From Hydractinia symbiolongicarpus (lineage: Eukaryota; Cnidaria; Hydrozoa; Anthoathecata; Hydractiniidae): 60,000 nucleotides of DNA. The notes below the pieces were generated by a model. It saw nothing but the letters and a program-made list of their open reading frames with translations, ran no database searches and was not told where the DNA came from. Made by a program: the position numbers and the translations under genes. Position 1 is the stretch's first letter; every line of letters begins with the position of its first letter. Shown piece by piece: positions 1 to 12,200 of this stretch. Where the stretch lies: positions 30,572,501 through 30,632,500 of the forward strand of contig NC_079879.1 of the NCBI RefSeq assembly GCF_029227915.1, written 5' to 3'.

Positions 1-155
1 ATTTCTTTAATAGCTTGTTGCATTGTACCAATGTTTAATGACGCCGTATTTTTATCGCTGTAATGCTGTCCCATTTGATCCGTATAACGGCAAACGTTAA
101 AATAAGTTCCACAATGTAAAACTGCTTTGACTTAACTATATATTGCTGTGTTTAG

Positions 156-3100
156 CACACCAAATTTTAAAGAGGACGAAGATCTAAACGGAAGTACAGA
201 ATACGATAAAAAAATGGATTTTCTTGTAGATGTTTTGTTACATGAGAAACACACTGGCAATTATTTCCTGAAATATCTGGAACAGCAAAATGTGAAAGTA
301 TGCGCATGTTTAAGAAGGTTTTATGAGAATGTGAAATAATATTTCTTAAAAAATGTTTATGTTTGTTTTAGCTTTGGCTTGACTGTTATATGTTTTGGCA
401 TGCGTTGCAGGAGTATACTGAGCACTTTTTCGCAGATGTTTTTACTCCTCTCTGTGTGAAAAGAAAAGCTAATGTAAGTGAATTTTTCCACACTGATTCT
501 TCTTTTCAATTTCTGATTAACTTGCAACACCCTTTTTCAGATTTTCAGGGTTATTTGCGACGAAATTTCTTTCAAATTTCAATTTGTCAGTTTAAATTTG
601 TAACAAAAGCCCTTCTTTAGTAATGTTTTTAATAAACAACGGAATAACTTCCAGATTTAATAATAAAAGCGATTGATTCATTGAAAATATTTCTTTAGAG
701 CATTATCTAAAAAAATCTCATTGACAATGAAAGTTTCCCAAGACCCTTTTAACTGCCCCCCTTCGTTGCAAAATAAATTAATTTTTCTGTTCAGTATATT
801 TACACGGCGTATGTGACATCAAAAAGCGAACATGATTTGCAGTGTTCTGTGGATGTTCAAACAAAGATATTTAAACAGTTGGATCCGCCATACGAAGATT
901 TGTTTGATTGTGTTGAACAACGAGCGCTAGATATCCTTATTCAACCGTGCTTACAGTTAAGCATCAAAGAGAGGCTAAACTATAAGCAGGTAAATATTAT
1001 TAATGAGCATAAAAGGAAGGTTGTAAATGGAAGATTGTTAGTTTAAGTCATTATCAGGTCTAACTAGTAAAAGAAAGAGTGTCCTAAAGCGTGAAAACCA
1101 ACTTATCGGTAGCCGTGAAAAAATCCAGAGGTTCGCTGGTCCTCAAATTTTCGCCCGTCGTACGTATTTCCTGCATCGCTATTTCGCACATCCCTGCTCC
1201 CTGTTACCAAGAAGTAATGAAATTTGCTTGGATGGGTGTCATTACTATGTTATAGGGTGGATTGTAATTCAAATTTGTAAATTCTCGATTTGATAGCCCC
1301 CTGGTTTCTAAAAATTTACGGAAAAATCACGGGAATAAAAGCTATATTTTGAACAGACAGCCAAAATGCGGGTATCAATATAGACACAGACAAAATACGG
1401 GTATGAATATAGAGACTAGCCTTATGTTATGCGGATAATTAATTTATATTTTTTAATATTTAAGTTGAAACCAGAAGAGGAGTTAAAGTACATCGAAGTA
1501 AATAAAAAATGGCGTTACGAGGATAACTCGACGTCAGACGAACTTGTTGATGCCAGTGTCACAAGTTGTGATGAGGAGGAGGACAAAATATCCCCTAATG
1601 AAGTCGACACTCCATTTCCTAGCTCTCAAGATGGTGTTGACTTTGAAGGCCTGCTAAAAAATAAAACCGAGCTCGAATATTTTCAATCTTTTTTGGAATC
1701 CAGGCATAGACAAGGTGACGTGTTAACATTTTTTAGTATTCGGACAAAATTAACGTCGACAAAAATATTCGCCACCTAGAGAAAAACTGTCACTTTCGTC
1801 CATTTTTGAAAATTCCTGTTTACGTTTTTTTAATGACTTTAAATGAATCTTTTAATACATCATTTTGTCACTTTTGTCCGACATTTTGTTATTTGCTAAA
1901 GTAATTACTTATTTATTGAAATAATGTATTTTTCATTTTTCTGTTTTTAAGGTATCATTGATTTAACAGCGTGGACGGACATGGAGTTGTTCAGACGCTT
2001 GCCACAACCGACTACCGCCAAAGAACAAGAAGAACGAGATAGATTATGTATCGAAATTCGCGAGAAGTGGTTGAACAAAAGTTATTTTTTCGGTAGCAAT
2101 TCACCAGCTTCAAAAGAAGCTATAAAACAGGTAAAATTATCCTTTTAAAAAATTATTTATCTTGAGATCGACTCGAGTACTTAAAAAATACAGTTTGAAG
2201 ATCACTAAAAATTCAGTGTGCCATAACCTTTAGCAAGAACACGCTCGCTCGAGACGAAACAAGCTATCGCTGAATATTTTGAATGAAATTAAGCATGATC
2301 TTTTCTCCCTGAATAATACTTATTCTGGTTCTGATTAATATAAAGTGCAAAAGAGAACGATGAGTGGGGTGTAAAATCTGTATGAAACTGTGAAACTGTG
2401 ACAGTTCTTGTACCTTCTACCTTGCAGGTACTATAGCAGATACTGTTATGGGGTGATATGAACTTTTTATTTTATTTTAGATTTTAGAGCTCGCAGGTGG
2501 TGTAAAGGTTCTCCCTTCCCGTCCAAGTAGTCCAGTTATTCTTGAAACTCAAAAATACGCGCGCGTTCGTGTTGAACGAAGATGGATGAAGTTGTACAAA
2601 GAAACGAAGGAGTATAAAGAAAGAAAGAAAAAGAAAAGTTGTGTCGCTGAACTTGTTGAAGATTTAGTTATGAAGAAAAAATTACAACGCAGTGAACAAG
2701 CATGGAGAGTGAGTGTAGTTCTCCTTAATTAACTGTGTACAATTTAATGCATTAATTAAACTCCTGGGCGGTAGTTTAGGGCTTGGGGGTTTATCAAAGC
2801 ATTTTTTCTTTCACCATTGATGAGTGTTGGGCCATTTGTCTAAAATTTAATCCCTTTTTTCATAATTTGTACTTCTTAATAAAAAGTTGTTATTTTTTCA
2901 GTTGTTAAATAGCCGTTGGAACGCAGGAGGTCGTGATGTAGCAGCGCTTCGCAAAGCTTTATCTGATCCCGGTGAACGTGAAGTTTTTCGAAGATTTATC
3001 AGTATCCATGGTGACATGATGGAAAACAATTTAAACTTTTGGTTGGAAGTGCAAAAATATAAGGTAAGTTGACTGTTTTTTTTTTAAATTGGATGTAGCG

Positions 3101-6100
3101 CTAGATGGGAAATGAAAAAAAAAATGGCAAACAAGAAAGGGAAGGGAGGAAAAGGAAAGTAAAGGCATTTTTTTGTCGTGTCGCGACAGTTGTAGTTGCA
3201 AGCACGGATACTTAATAGTTATAATTTTTTCAGGAGCTGTGCCACAACCATGTGGAAGGGAAGCTTATCAAACAAAAAATTCAAACTATCATTGATGTTT
3301 TTATAAAATCATCCCTCCCACCTGAGTTACAAGTTGACATACCAATTGAAATAGCTGAGAGGTTGTACGACAAGGCTTGCGGAAGACCGCCCCAGCGTGG
3401 CCCCTACTTGTTTCGCGAAGCCCAGGTAATAAAGTTATTATTATAACATATATTTTTTTTTCAGGATGCTTTTTTCATATTTTTTGCAAGTATATACAAT
3501 AAAACTTTAATTTTGTTTTTAGGCGACTGTGTTTAGGCTGTTGTATAATTTTTGGAAGGAGTATAGCATCTTTCGCTCGCAATTAGACGATGGAGTAAGT
3601 CCAGCTCAATCATTACAACATTTACAAAAACAGCATGCTGATGACATCACAAGAAAGAAAATGCTAATCGAGCGAAGAAGATTGTCGAAGTTGATAAATG
3701 AAAAGAAGAAGAAGCGAGAATATATACCGAAAGAAAGATCAAAACCTGCTGATTTGATTAGGTGGGTTATTATTATTATAATTATTATTAAATATTCTAT
3801 GCTTTTCCTTAGAGACACATTCCTCAATACAATTGTCTACTCATTGTAGCGTCCTTAGCTCCTTTTGGTATTGCGATCAACGAAAGGGGTTCGTGTGCAT
3901 TTTAAACTCTTATTTCTGCTACGGACGGCGTGCAAACACAGCAATAGCTCTACTAGACAACTGCCTGAGATGTCAATCTTGTTCCCATTCTTAACGCTAA
4001 GGAGAAAGGATCGATTCATACTTTTATAATCTCTGGTATGACTCAGCCGGAGATTGAACCCAGGGGCTTTATCGCCGTAAGCAAAGGCTTTACAACAAGG
4101 CTATCAGTCAAAGAGTTGTGCTTATTTTTTTTAAATTAAAAAATTGTAGCTTCTTTTAATGCGTAGTTGGTATGGTTTGGACACCGAATAAACTCATTTG
4201 AAGGTACAGCGAAATCAATAAAAAATTTTAGAGTTACGTCAGATTTCGATCAATAAAACAGATTGAAATACTATATCTATTGTAGTTACATGACGAAGAC
4301 GATTGAATCGAACGCCGACGCAGAGAGTGATCACTTGACCACTTCGTTCGCTTACTCGAAATATATTGCTCAAACTGAATTGAAGTCGTTGGAAGCAAGA
4401 ATGAAGAAGGAAGGAATATCTCTACAAGACGTTCCAGAATCAAACAAGTTAGATTTATTAAAAGACAAACCTCTTGGTGACAATACTTCGGACATTTCAG
4501 GGGCAAGAAAATCCTTCAAATCGACATTTACTTCGGATGGTAAGTAAAGAGGAGGAAAAAAGTTTGTTTTTATGTCCCGAATATTACTTTCGCAGGTAGA
4601 TAAACTTTTTAACATATTTGTCGCAAAGAAAACTAAAGAAATTATTTTTTACATATATAATTGAACAAAACGAGCTAACCATCAAAACTTGATTTAGTAG
4701 GACTAAATTCAGCGTTTTTTTCGCTCGCAAAAAGTATACGTTATTTTGTTAATATCTCCTTATTGTGAATGATTTGAAAGACCAAATTTTACGCAGGATG
4801 TATGCTAATAAGATATACATTCTTACATTTAGCGATGCCTTCATCCAACAACAACAACAACCGCAAAACGAGTCAGTTATTTGAATGCAGTAAGTCTGTT
4901 TATGTACAATATTTTTGTCTGCAAAAATGAAATTCGTCATTTTTTTTTGTTCCTGTTTATAATCTGTTTGTTAGCTTTAGAGGAAAACGAACGCAAGAAG
5001 TTTTTATTCAATATTCTGTACGTATTTATTATATTTTTCTTAGGTTTAGAGCAGAACACAAACAGAGAATCTAAACCAAGCCTTTCAAGAGTAACAAGCG
5101 TGCATTTTAACATTGCTCGCAAAAGTCAAAATTTACAAAAAAGCAGTACTTGTGGAAAGTCGACATCTCGGTTTGATAAAAGCGCTCGTAAGTCTGAGAA
5201 AAAGAACTTCGATCAATTTACACGTGGTCAGCTAGAGGTCTTAGAAGAGGGCAAGAAATCTGGTAATCGATTGACAGCAAAATTGTTGAAAGAGTTTGAG
5301 CAATCTGAAAAAGGTAAATAGTTCAGAGGTTCATTTTCTAAATACCTCTTGTTTATTCTTCTTCAACCTGAATACTGTAAAGGAACGTTTTTGAACACAC
5401 TTCTGCTAAGCATCCAAGTGTATATATGAAAACCAGAAACCGTTAACTTCTGTGAAAACAAAATTTCAAGAGAATTAATGCGTTGCTGTATCTTTAGAGA
5501 AAAATAGCAAAATTTGAAATTTAGAGAATATTAACTTGGATTGTTGGTCGCAAATCATTCCACTAGTTGAGTGAAAACATGAAATATTTTCCTATTTGGT
5601 CTAAAATGGTATTAATGGAATACGCGACACAAAATCAACATCTTGATTATTATCCTTACTATTTTTTTCCATACTATGCCAATTTTTGTTAACACGAAGA
5701 CAAATTTTCGCCTTAAAACGATATTTTTAATGGGCCATTATATTCAGCATGTTTATTTTTGTACGCCAAATCATGTAGAAAACAATGCATTGTTAATTTT
5801 TGGAGTGATTTTGGCCTAAAATTGTATCAAGATTACAAAATATATAATTTTGATGTCAGTCATTATATACTTTTTGGTTTATCATGCCAATTTCTATCAA
5901 AAAGGCCCAAAATTATTATTTAGCAAAGCAAACTGGCACAGGTGTTGAGTTTCGCGAATATATCTTTTGGCCCAGAATTGCGCAGATTGCTAGCTTCAGG
6001 AAATCTCTCTATCTTTTTCATTTTACCAGTAAATAACGATTTTAATTTTTTTAGGCAAACCATTAAAAGATGCTTCAGTTTTGAACCGTATTACAGCTCC

Positions 6101-6314
6101 ACTTCCGACAACCACACATGTGATGATGTTTCCCAAGATTGAGTATGCATGTGATCCGAAATCGGATGTTATTAAAAGAACGGTGAAAAATGTTGTAAAC
6201 CCACGGTTACCACGAAATGCTGGCACTGCTACCATTTTGAAAAAAATGGAGAAAGAAAGACCTAGGGTTGAAAGCCCACCTCCAAAAATAATGGCGGATG
6301 TTGTTGTGTGCTGA
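156..6314 (+). CDS. RGS22: RGS22-like regulator of G-protein signalling, 3' part (13 exons)
   Basis: Proteins of this family bind activated G-alpha subunits through RGS domains and speed GTP hydrolysis; RGS22 is a large multi-RGS member. Exons inferred from frame and GT-AG sites: 156-297, 372-473, 795-989, 1465-1714, 1952-2130, 2481-2708, 2902-3063, 3234-3425, 3523-3761, 4286-4539, 4833-4889, 5044-5313, 6055-6314. All phases agree (2529 nt after one leading base). Three RGS-like regions are visible: exons 1-3, exons 4-6, and exons 7-9 (with FRRFISIHGDMMENNLNFW and the FWKEY end). The tail (exons 10-13) is low-complexity, Ser/Lys-rich, with an Asn run at 4850. The 5' exons lie before the window, so the gene is partial. 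The stop TGA is at 6312-6314. Family call is strong; the exact ortholog is inference from the three-RGS layout. Confidence 0.82.
3845..4115 (-). repeat. tRNA-derived SINE in an RGS22 intron
   Basis: On the minus strand the segment begins with a tRNA-like head containing a B-box-like GGGTTCAATC, followed by CGGCTGAGTCATACC and a body with GTTGTCTAGTAGAGC. It lies between exons 3523-3761 and 4286-4539. The head resembles tRNA-derived SINEs common in cnidarian genomes. Ends are approximate. Confidence 0.55.
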
Positions 6315-6316
6315 TA

Positions 6317-6362
6317 AATAAAAGATTTGGATGAAAGTTATGTTATTTTTTATGTAAATAAA
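6317..6362 (+). terminator. Polyadenylation signals of the RGS22-like gene
   Basis: Two AATAAA hexamers lie at 6317-6322 and 6357-6362, directly after the stop codon at 6312-6314. Canonical position for 3' end formation; no transcript evidence. Confidence 0.5.
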
Positions 6363-6842
6363 GTCAAAGAAATATGCAGTGGGCTGTCTCTATCTAAATG
6401 TCTTCATAGAACATCGCCTTTGTTTTTTTTGTCATTTGTTATTTTTTCATTTATCTCTAACTTTTCTTATTGAACAAATTTTCCTTATGAGATTTCACTA
6501 TATAGTAATATATCATGTGTATATTTTTGTAATATTTTTATGTATAAATTTTAGAGTGCTTTTATTGTGTCATCTATTTATTTTCAGATATATTTATACA
6601 TCAAAGATCAATATTATGGTATATATTTTTTTAATTTTAAGGTGGAGTTGAAAGTTTCCTTCGTCTTAATTGAAGTAAAATTTTAGACCGTAGCCGTCTC
6701 TTACACCAACCAAGTAATAACTGCGTATGTGCAGTAGCACTTATTTCGGTGTGTTTAAGGTAGGTTTTTACACGCATGTAGACAATACAACGCTTCTCAA
6801 CAGAGCGCGAAGTGAAATTCATTTAAACGCCGCATAAGTGTT

Positions 6843-6983
6843 ATGGCAGGGGAATATTTTATGGTATCGGATAGAATTAAAACATTTAAAAATTTACCTA
6901 CATATAACAGAAGTCGTACAGAGTCTAGAAAGCAGGATTTGACCTTAAAACTAGTAGAAGCGAAGAGACTTTCTAAAATCGTG
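6843..6983 (+). CDS. Possible first coding exon of an unrecognised gene
   Basis: An ATG at 6843 opens a 47-codon frame rich in Lys, Arg and Ser that ends at a plausible donor (ATCGTG|GTATGG). No following exon was found; a Penelope-like insertion begins about 100 bp downstream, so the gene may have been interrupted. It could equally be a chance frame. Not recognised. Confidence 0.25.
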
Positions 6984-7080
6984 GTATGGTTGGAAATAAT
7001 TTTTTATTATTTTTAATGATGACAAATAATATATTTTAAAGAAGGATGGTTTTGTAGAATTTTTAACTTTGTTAGATTAT

Positions 7081-7823
7081 ATACTAATTGTATAAATACA
7101 ATGGAGCAGATCTAATGTTGTTATTCAACTGGGGACTATCCCGCATTATGAACAAACTCTCTTTAATCTCTAGCAAATACCGGTTGTTACCCCTAGAGAG
7201 TATACTAAAATCGTCAAGAGATGAAGTGGTGTGACAGGCTTTAAGACGATCTTTAATTGCCGTGCAATTAGATGAGGTTGATTTCTTACCTGTTAAGGGA
7301 GACACTCCGAGGTGCTCGCTTGCCCGAACCTTAAGATGACGCGACGTCTCACCTATATAAGTGGCGTTGCAGCCACTGCACTTATATTTGTAAATGACGC
7401 CTGACTTTAATTCTTTGGGCAACAGGTCTTTAAATCTAAAGAACTTAGATAAGCGAGTGTGAGTTCTGAAAACAACAGAAAGTTTACAACAATGCAAAGT
7501 AGATTTAAAAAGTTTTTCTAACTTCGTTCGACGATTTTAGTATACTCTCTAGGGGTAACAACCGGTATTTGCTAGAGATTAAAGAGAGTTTGTTCATAAT
7601 GCGGGATAGTCCCCAGTTGAATAACAACATTAGATCTGCTCCATTGTATTTATACAATTAGTATTTAATCTGTAACTATGGTTGCTGTTAAACTTGTATA
7701 TATTTAGGAGAACATTGTACGTTTTTGATTGCTTGAAAATGGGTGTGTGAACATCCGAAACGTCGCGAATAATGTAGTTTTTTTGTTGTCAATTTACTAG
7801 CGCGATGATTCTTCATCATTGTA
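7081..7823. mobile_element. Penelope-like retroelement insertion, two 3' fragments back to back
   Basis: The insert is bounded by a perfect 13-bp direct repeat, TTTGTTAGATTAT, at 7068-7080 and 7824-7836, read as a target-site duplication. The left part (7084 to about 7510) is a minus-strand fragment encoding a GIY-YIG region. The right part (about 7537-7823) is a plus-strand fragment with the same C-terminal codons plus a 3' untranslated tail containing CCGAAACGTCGCG. The two share an inverted repeat of about 120 bp (about 7084-7204 against 7540-7662), so both are 5'-truncated and meet at their truncation points. Inverted or tandem partial copies are typical of Penelope-like elements. Confidence 0.72.
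7084..7497 (-). pseudogene. GIY-YIG endonuclease domain of a Penelope-like element (fragment)
   Basis: An open frame of about 137 codons shows Cys-x2-Cys followed by the TYIGET core of the GIY-YIG motif, then a conserved Arg in RASEH. This domain sits C-terminal to the reverse transcriptase in Penelope-like elements and nicks target DNA. The reverse transcriptase is absent, so the fragment cannot move by itself. The ending LYLYN then stop is repeated on the plus strand at about 7640-7662. Confidence 0.75.
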
Positions 7824-7836
7824 TTTGTTAGATTAT

Positions 7837-9288
7837 GGTTAAGCAACCGAATGTACGAACTTTGTAAATAAAATGAGACATGTTTAGAAGTTTAATTTTT
7901 AATAAACAAGCCAATTTAGCAGCTTTTAGGGCTCACATCTATCCCTCCCAGTTGAACTTCCCAAAAGCAACATGTATCAGCACCAAAGTGGCTTTCGAAA
8001 GAAAAAAATTATGTTCATTGCTGATAAACACGATCCGAGGAGCAGGGTAGAGTTTAACCCTATTCGGTCCGGGGTTTTTCGAACATACTATGTCCTGGAA
8101 TCCGCCCCCCCTCAATAACTTTTCATAGGATTGTTCAAATTGAATCAAACTTGGCACACTTATAGTACGTCATAAAAGGAACAAAATGGGAGCAATAAAT
8201 TTTTGCTTGCTACAGTACTTTTTTTGTGACGTCATCAGAAGCTTGAAAATTGTTAAAAATGCAACTATCTGCTTAAAATATAATTACTTTTGTTCTAGAG
8301 TGAATTTTTACATTCTGTTTGAAGTTTTTGAAAGCTAAATAAATTTTTTTTACCATATCTTTTACATGGATCGGATAAAAAATTGCCAAAAATTGCCCGA
8401 AAATCCGTTTTTTTCCAATTTTCGGGTAAAATCCGATAAAATCGGGAAATCGGATTAGTCACGTGTCAAAATTATTCAAAATGATTCTTCTTGATGAAAC
8501 AAAGTTGTGTTGCAAGTTTCAAGTTCTAAAGATAATCCTAACAGGAGTTATTATATTTTTCCCATTATAAGGATTTCATAGAGATTTTAGGGGTAGTTTC
8601 GAGTAATGGCCAATATCAAAGCCTCTGAAAGGTATGGGACCTAAAAATTTAGCATGCAGGTGTCTAATAGATAAATGTTGAAACTCAGTAAGTATCATAG
8701 CTATATAGGAAAGTAATCAGGAGTTATTAAAAAAAAACCGTCAGGGATTGTGCAGGGTACAAAAATTTCATTTGGGTTCTATTGTATGACAATTCTAGAT
8801 TATTAGTGTGATGAGGCAGAAAGTCTGCTTTTGTTCTAACACAATGTTTGTAAAAAGCGTAGGTCGGGTTTCTGCTTCATTTGTTACTTCTTACGCGATA
8901 AAACACACTTGTCAAATTTTCATATCTGTTTATATATAGGTAAATCGAAAAAAAAAAAAAAAAAAATAGCGGACACTTTTAACACAGAAAAAATGTAACT
9001 AAATTCCTATTTTGCTTTTTAATTCTCGCGAAGTAACTGTCCTGAAAATTTTTTTTTTTTTACTTGATGTAATAAAATTAATATCGCAAATTTCAGGCAA
9101 ATGTAATCATTCACAAAAAATTTCACGCATAAATAATTTGTTCCAAGATCTTCTGATTTCAAGCTAGGCCCGCACACTGAAATACGTAGTTACAGTTAGC
9201 ATTCTAAATTATAATTCTAGTATGTATTAAATGACAACTCTTGTATGTAAAAAATATTTCAAGTAAAAACAACGTTTACAAAATACTT
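7837..9288. other. Intergenic DNA between convergent RGS22 and RRP12 genes
   Basis: No coding exon supported. It contains an A run near 8950-8965, AT-rich stretches, and at 7920-8165 a sequence with a C/G run (near 8103) that looks like a dispersed repeat but has no second copy here. Confidence 0.4.
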
Positions 9289-12200
9289 TCACTTTCTTTT
9301 CTTTTTGTATTTATTAGCAGCTGCAGCTCCTTTCCTGGTCGCCTTAACCATTCCATGAAATTGACCAGAAAGTTTCGCCTTTTTTCTGTAAATAAAAAAA
9401 TATCAATCTTGAGGCTGTTTATATCACGGGAGTGAAATTGGGGCGAAAATAAAATTCCCACACTGCAGTGAAAAGTGCGACTGTCTACATGTTTTACTCA
9501 TGTCTAATTTCGGCGTAAAGGGTGTAATTTGTCCAGGTGAATCTCGCACCTAGTGGGAATTTTAATTTGACCGAAATTCATTTGAAGTGAGTATTACTTC
9601 CGCTGAAGAAATGTAAACCTAAACCGGTTCTAGCTACTTCACTTCGAGTTTCATGTAAACGCGGCCTCTTTAAAGAAAAGTTGGAGTATTTAACCAGTCA
9701 TTATAAAATAACTTTGTTTTCATTAGAAAAAAAAATCAAAACTTCATTAACTACCTTTTATTTAACTTTTGTCTATCGAGTGGAATATAAGCGTACGGGT
9801 CAGGCTTCCCTTTCAGCTTCATATCACCTCCAGCTTTCTACAATTAAAATAGATTAAAGAAAAATATAAAATTCTGCGTGTCGATCTCAGCAAAATTTTC
9901 TTTTTCATTTTTTTCTCTCGCAAAGACATAGAGTCTGTTTATCAATCCATGATGGCGACTATATGTGGATGATCATATTCGGGTACTTCAAGTTGTTCAG
10001 CAATAATAATGAACAACGAGATGTTACTTTTACATTAAATATTCTTCTGACAATAAGATGAACATATGGTTCAATTTTAATAATAATCTAAATTTTTGTT
10101 TTACCCAAATTCTTTAATTTTTACGCTGTGAACAAAAAGTTATATCTCAAATTAAATTCATAAAAAGATACAATGAATTATCCGATCGTACGTTTATAAA
10201 CCGTGCTGAAGAAACAAACCTTAGCTTTGTAATCTGCTCCTAACTTCTTTTTAGCAGAATCATCTGCATCTCGATGTCGATGAATACCAATTCCACCATG
10301 TTCGTACTTTTGAAACACGTTCTCGTCTTCTGGCATATCTTCCATACGCTTTCTTTTACCCAGTTTTATCTGCTTTGGTGTCTTGTCATATCCTAAAAAA
10401 AGGTTGTTATAAATTTGCACAACAACTAGGGGAAAGTCGCGTACAACAACTAGGGGAAAGTCGCGTACAACAACTAGGGGAAAGTCGCGTACAACAACTA
10501 GGGGAAAGTCGCGTACAACAACTAGCGGAAAATAATGACAATAGGAAAGCAAAAATTAATCTCCCGAAAAATTTTATAATACTGTATTTGCAAAATTCGA
10601 GAAAATGAGGAATAAAATAACTTTTCTTTGACATATAGTTTTGGATATCATACACAATTGTGTTTTCTGTAATTTACTTAATATCATTTTCACAAAAATA
10701 ATTTTTACAAAAAATCTAGAAAGATTTCACTGCGTAAATTAACCTCGTTAAGAAGCAAAAAAGTTCAATGATCTGTAATTACATGTTTGTGAGTCCAATT
10801 AAACCGCGTTGAGGATATATCAAATCCCACAAACCTCCTAAAATATCTTTCTCTCCAACATCTAACGCTGCTTCATCATTGTTTTCGATTTCCTGGTCTT
10901 CATCTTTGACGACGATTTTACCATCCGAAGAGAATGAAAAATCATGTTTGATCATCTTTTTATGCTTTGGTTTTGTTGCTTAAAAAAAGAATAGTTCTTG
11001 TAAATTGTCAGTCTCGCAAAGTTGCAAATCAATTTTAACGGAGAAGACGCCAGATTTACATTTATTTACGGAGATAATGATTATAAAAGAGAATAGCATG
11101 ATAATCAAACTTCGAAATCGTGCTGCGCTGAGAAATATGACGTCTCTTTCAGTGTACTTACCAACAATATTTTTAGCAACTGTCGGATCAAGTAAGTCAA
11201 CCCCTTCTTCGTTCTCCACAATCCATGTTTTAGCATGCTGATAAAAAATAAGGTTTATATCGTAAGAGAATCTTTGTGAAAATTTTGAGAGAATCTTTTG
11301 TGAACTTTTCTTACCTTAGATTTCTTCTGTTTTTTTTCTTGTTGTTTTATTTTCTTCTTGTCTTCGTTTTCTTCTTCGTCTGAATCTGCAAGTACATCAT
11401 CCCACGTGGTTTCTTTTGTAGTTTCGTCCTCAGACTCTTCAGAGTTATTTTTCTAATGTTAATACAGACCTCTCAGGGAATTTCGAGACTATACAATCAT
11501 ACTCAAAGACCTTACCTAAACTGTACCTCTACAATTTTACTTGCTAAAAATTTAGAAGAACTACTTAGATTGGAAGGAAGCAAGAAAAACAAACAAACAA
11601 AACAAACAAAACATGAATGTAATATAAAATGGTGGCGAGAAGGATTACAATTTTCAAAAAAAGATGAAATGATGAACTTACAGAGTTCCGATATGCCTCT
11701 CTTTGTCTTTTTGTTCTTTCAATTGTTTTGTGAATTTGAACGATAAATCGTTTGTGCTCGTTTGGAACAAGAGACTTCACCAGATGATAACTTGACAGAT
11801 AAAATACATATATGCGTGACAGAAGAACGCAACAAACCCAGAATACAAACGACAACAACATCAACCACAAAATCAACAATAACGAAGACGACGTAACAAC
11901 GAAAACAACGACAACGATGCTAATACCAATAACAACAACAACAACAACGACAACGATGCTGACAACAATAACGATAACGACAACAACAACGAAAATAATA
12001 ACAACGACAACGAAATAACAACCACAATAACGACAACGACAACAACAACGAAAACAATAACAACGACAACGAAATAACAACGTGACAACGTCAACAACGA
12101 CAACTAGAACTACAACAACGTGACACCGACAACAACGACAACGATTTTAACAACAATAACCTAACGACAACAACAACAACGACAACGACAACAATAACAA

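Noticed and set aside
10419-10537. Regular repeats resembling a CRISPR array
   Set aside because: Units are directly tandem with no spacers, inside an intron of an animal gene.
11565-12103. Long minus-strand and plus-strand open frames
   Set aside because: They are products of the CAA/ACG low-complexity intron; only 11790-11682 is a genuine RRP12 exon.
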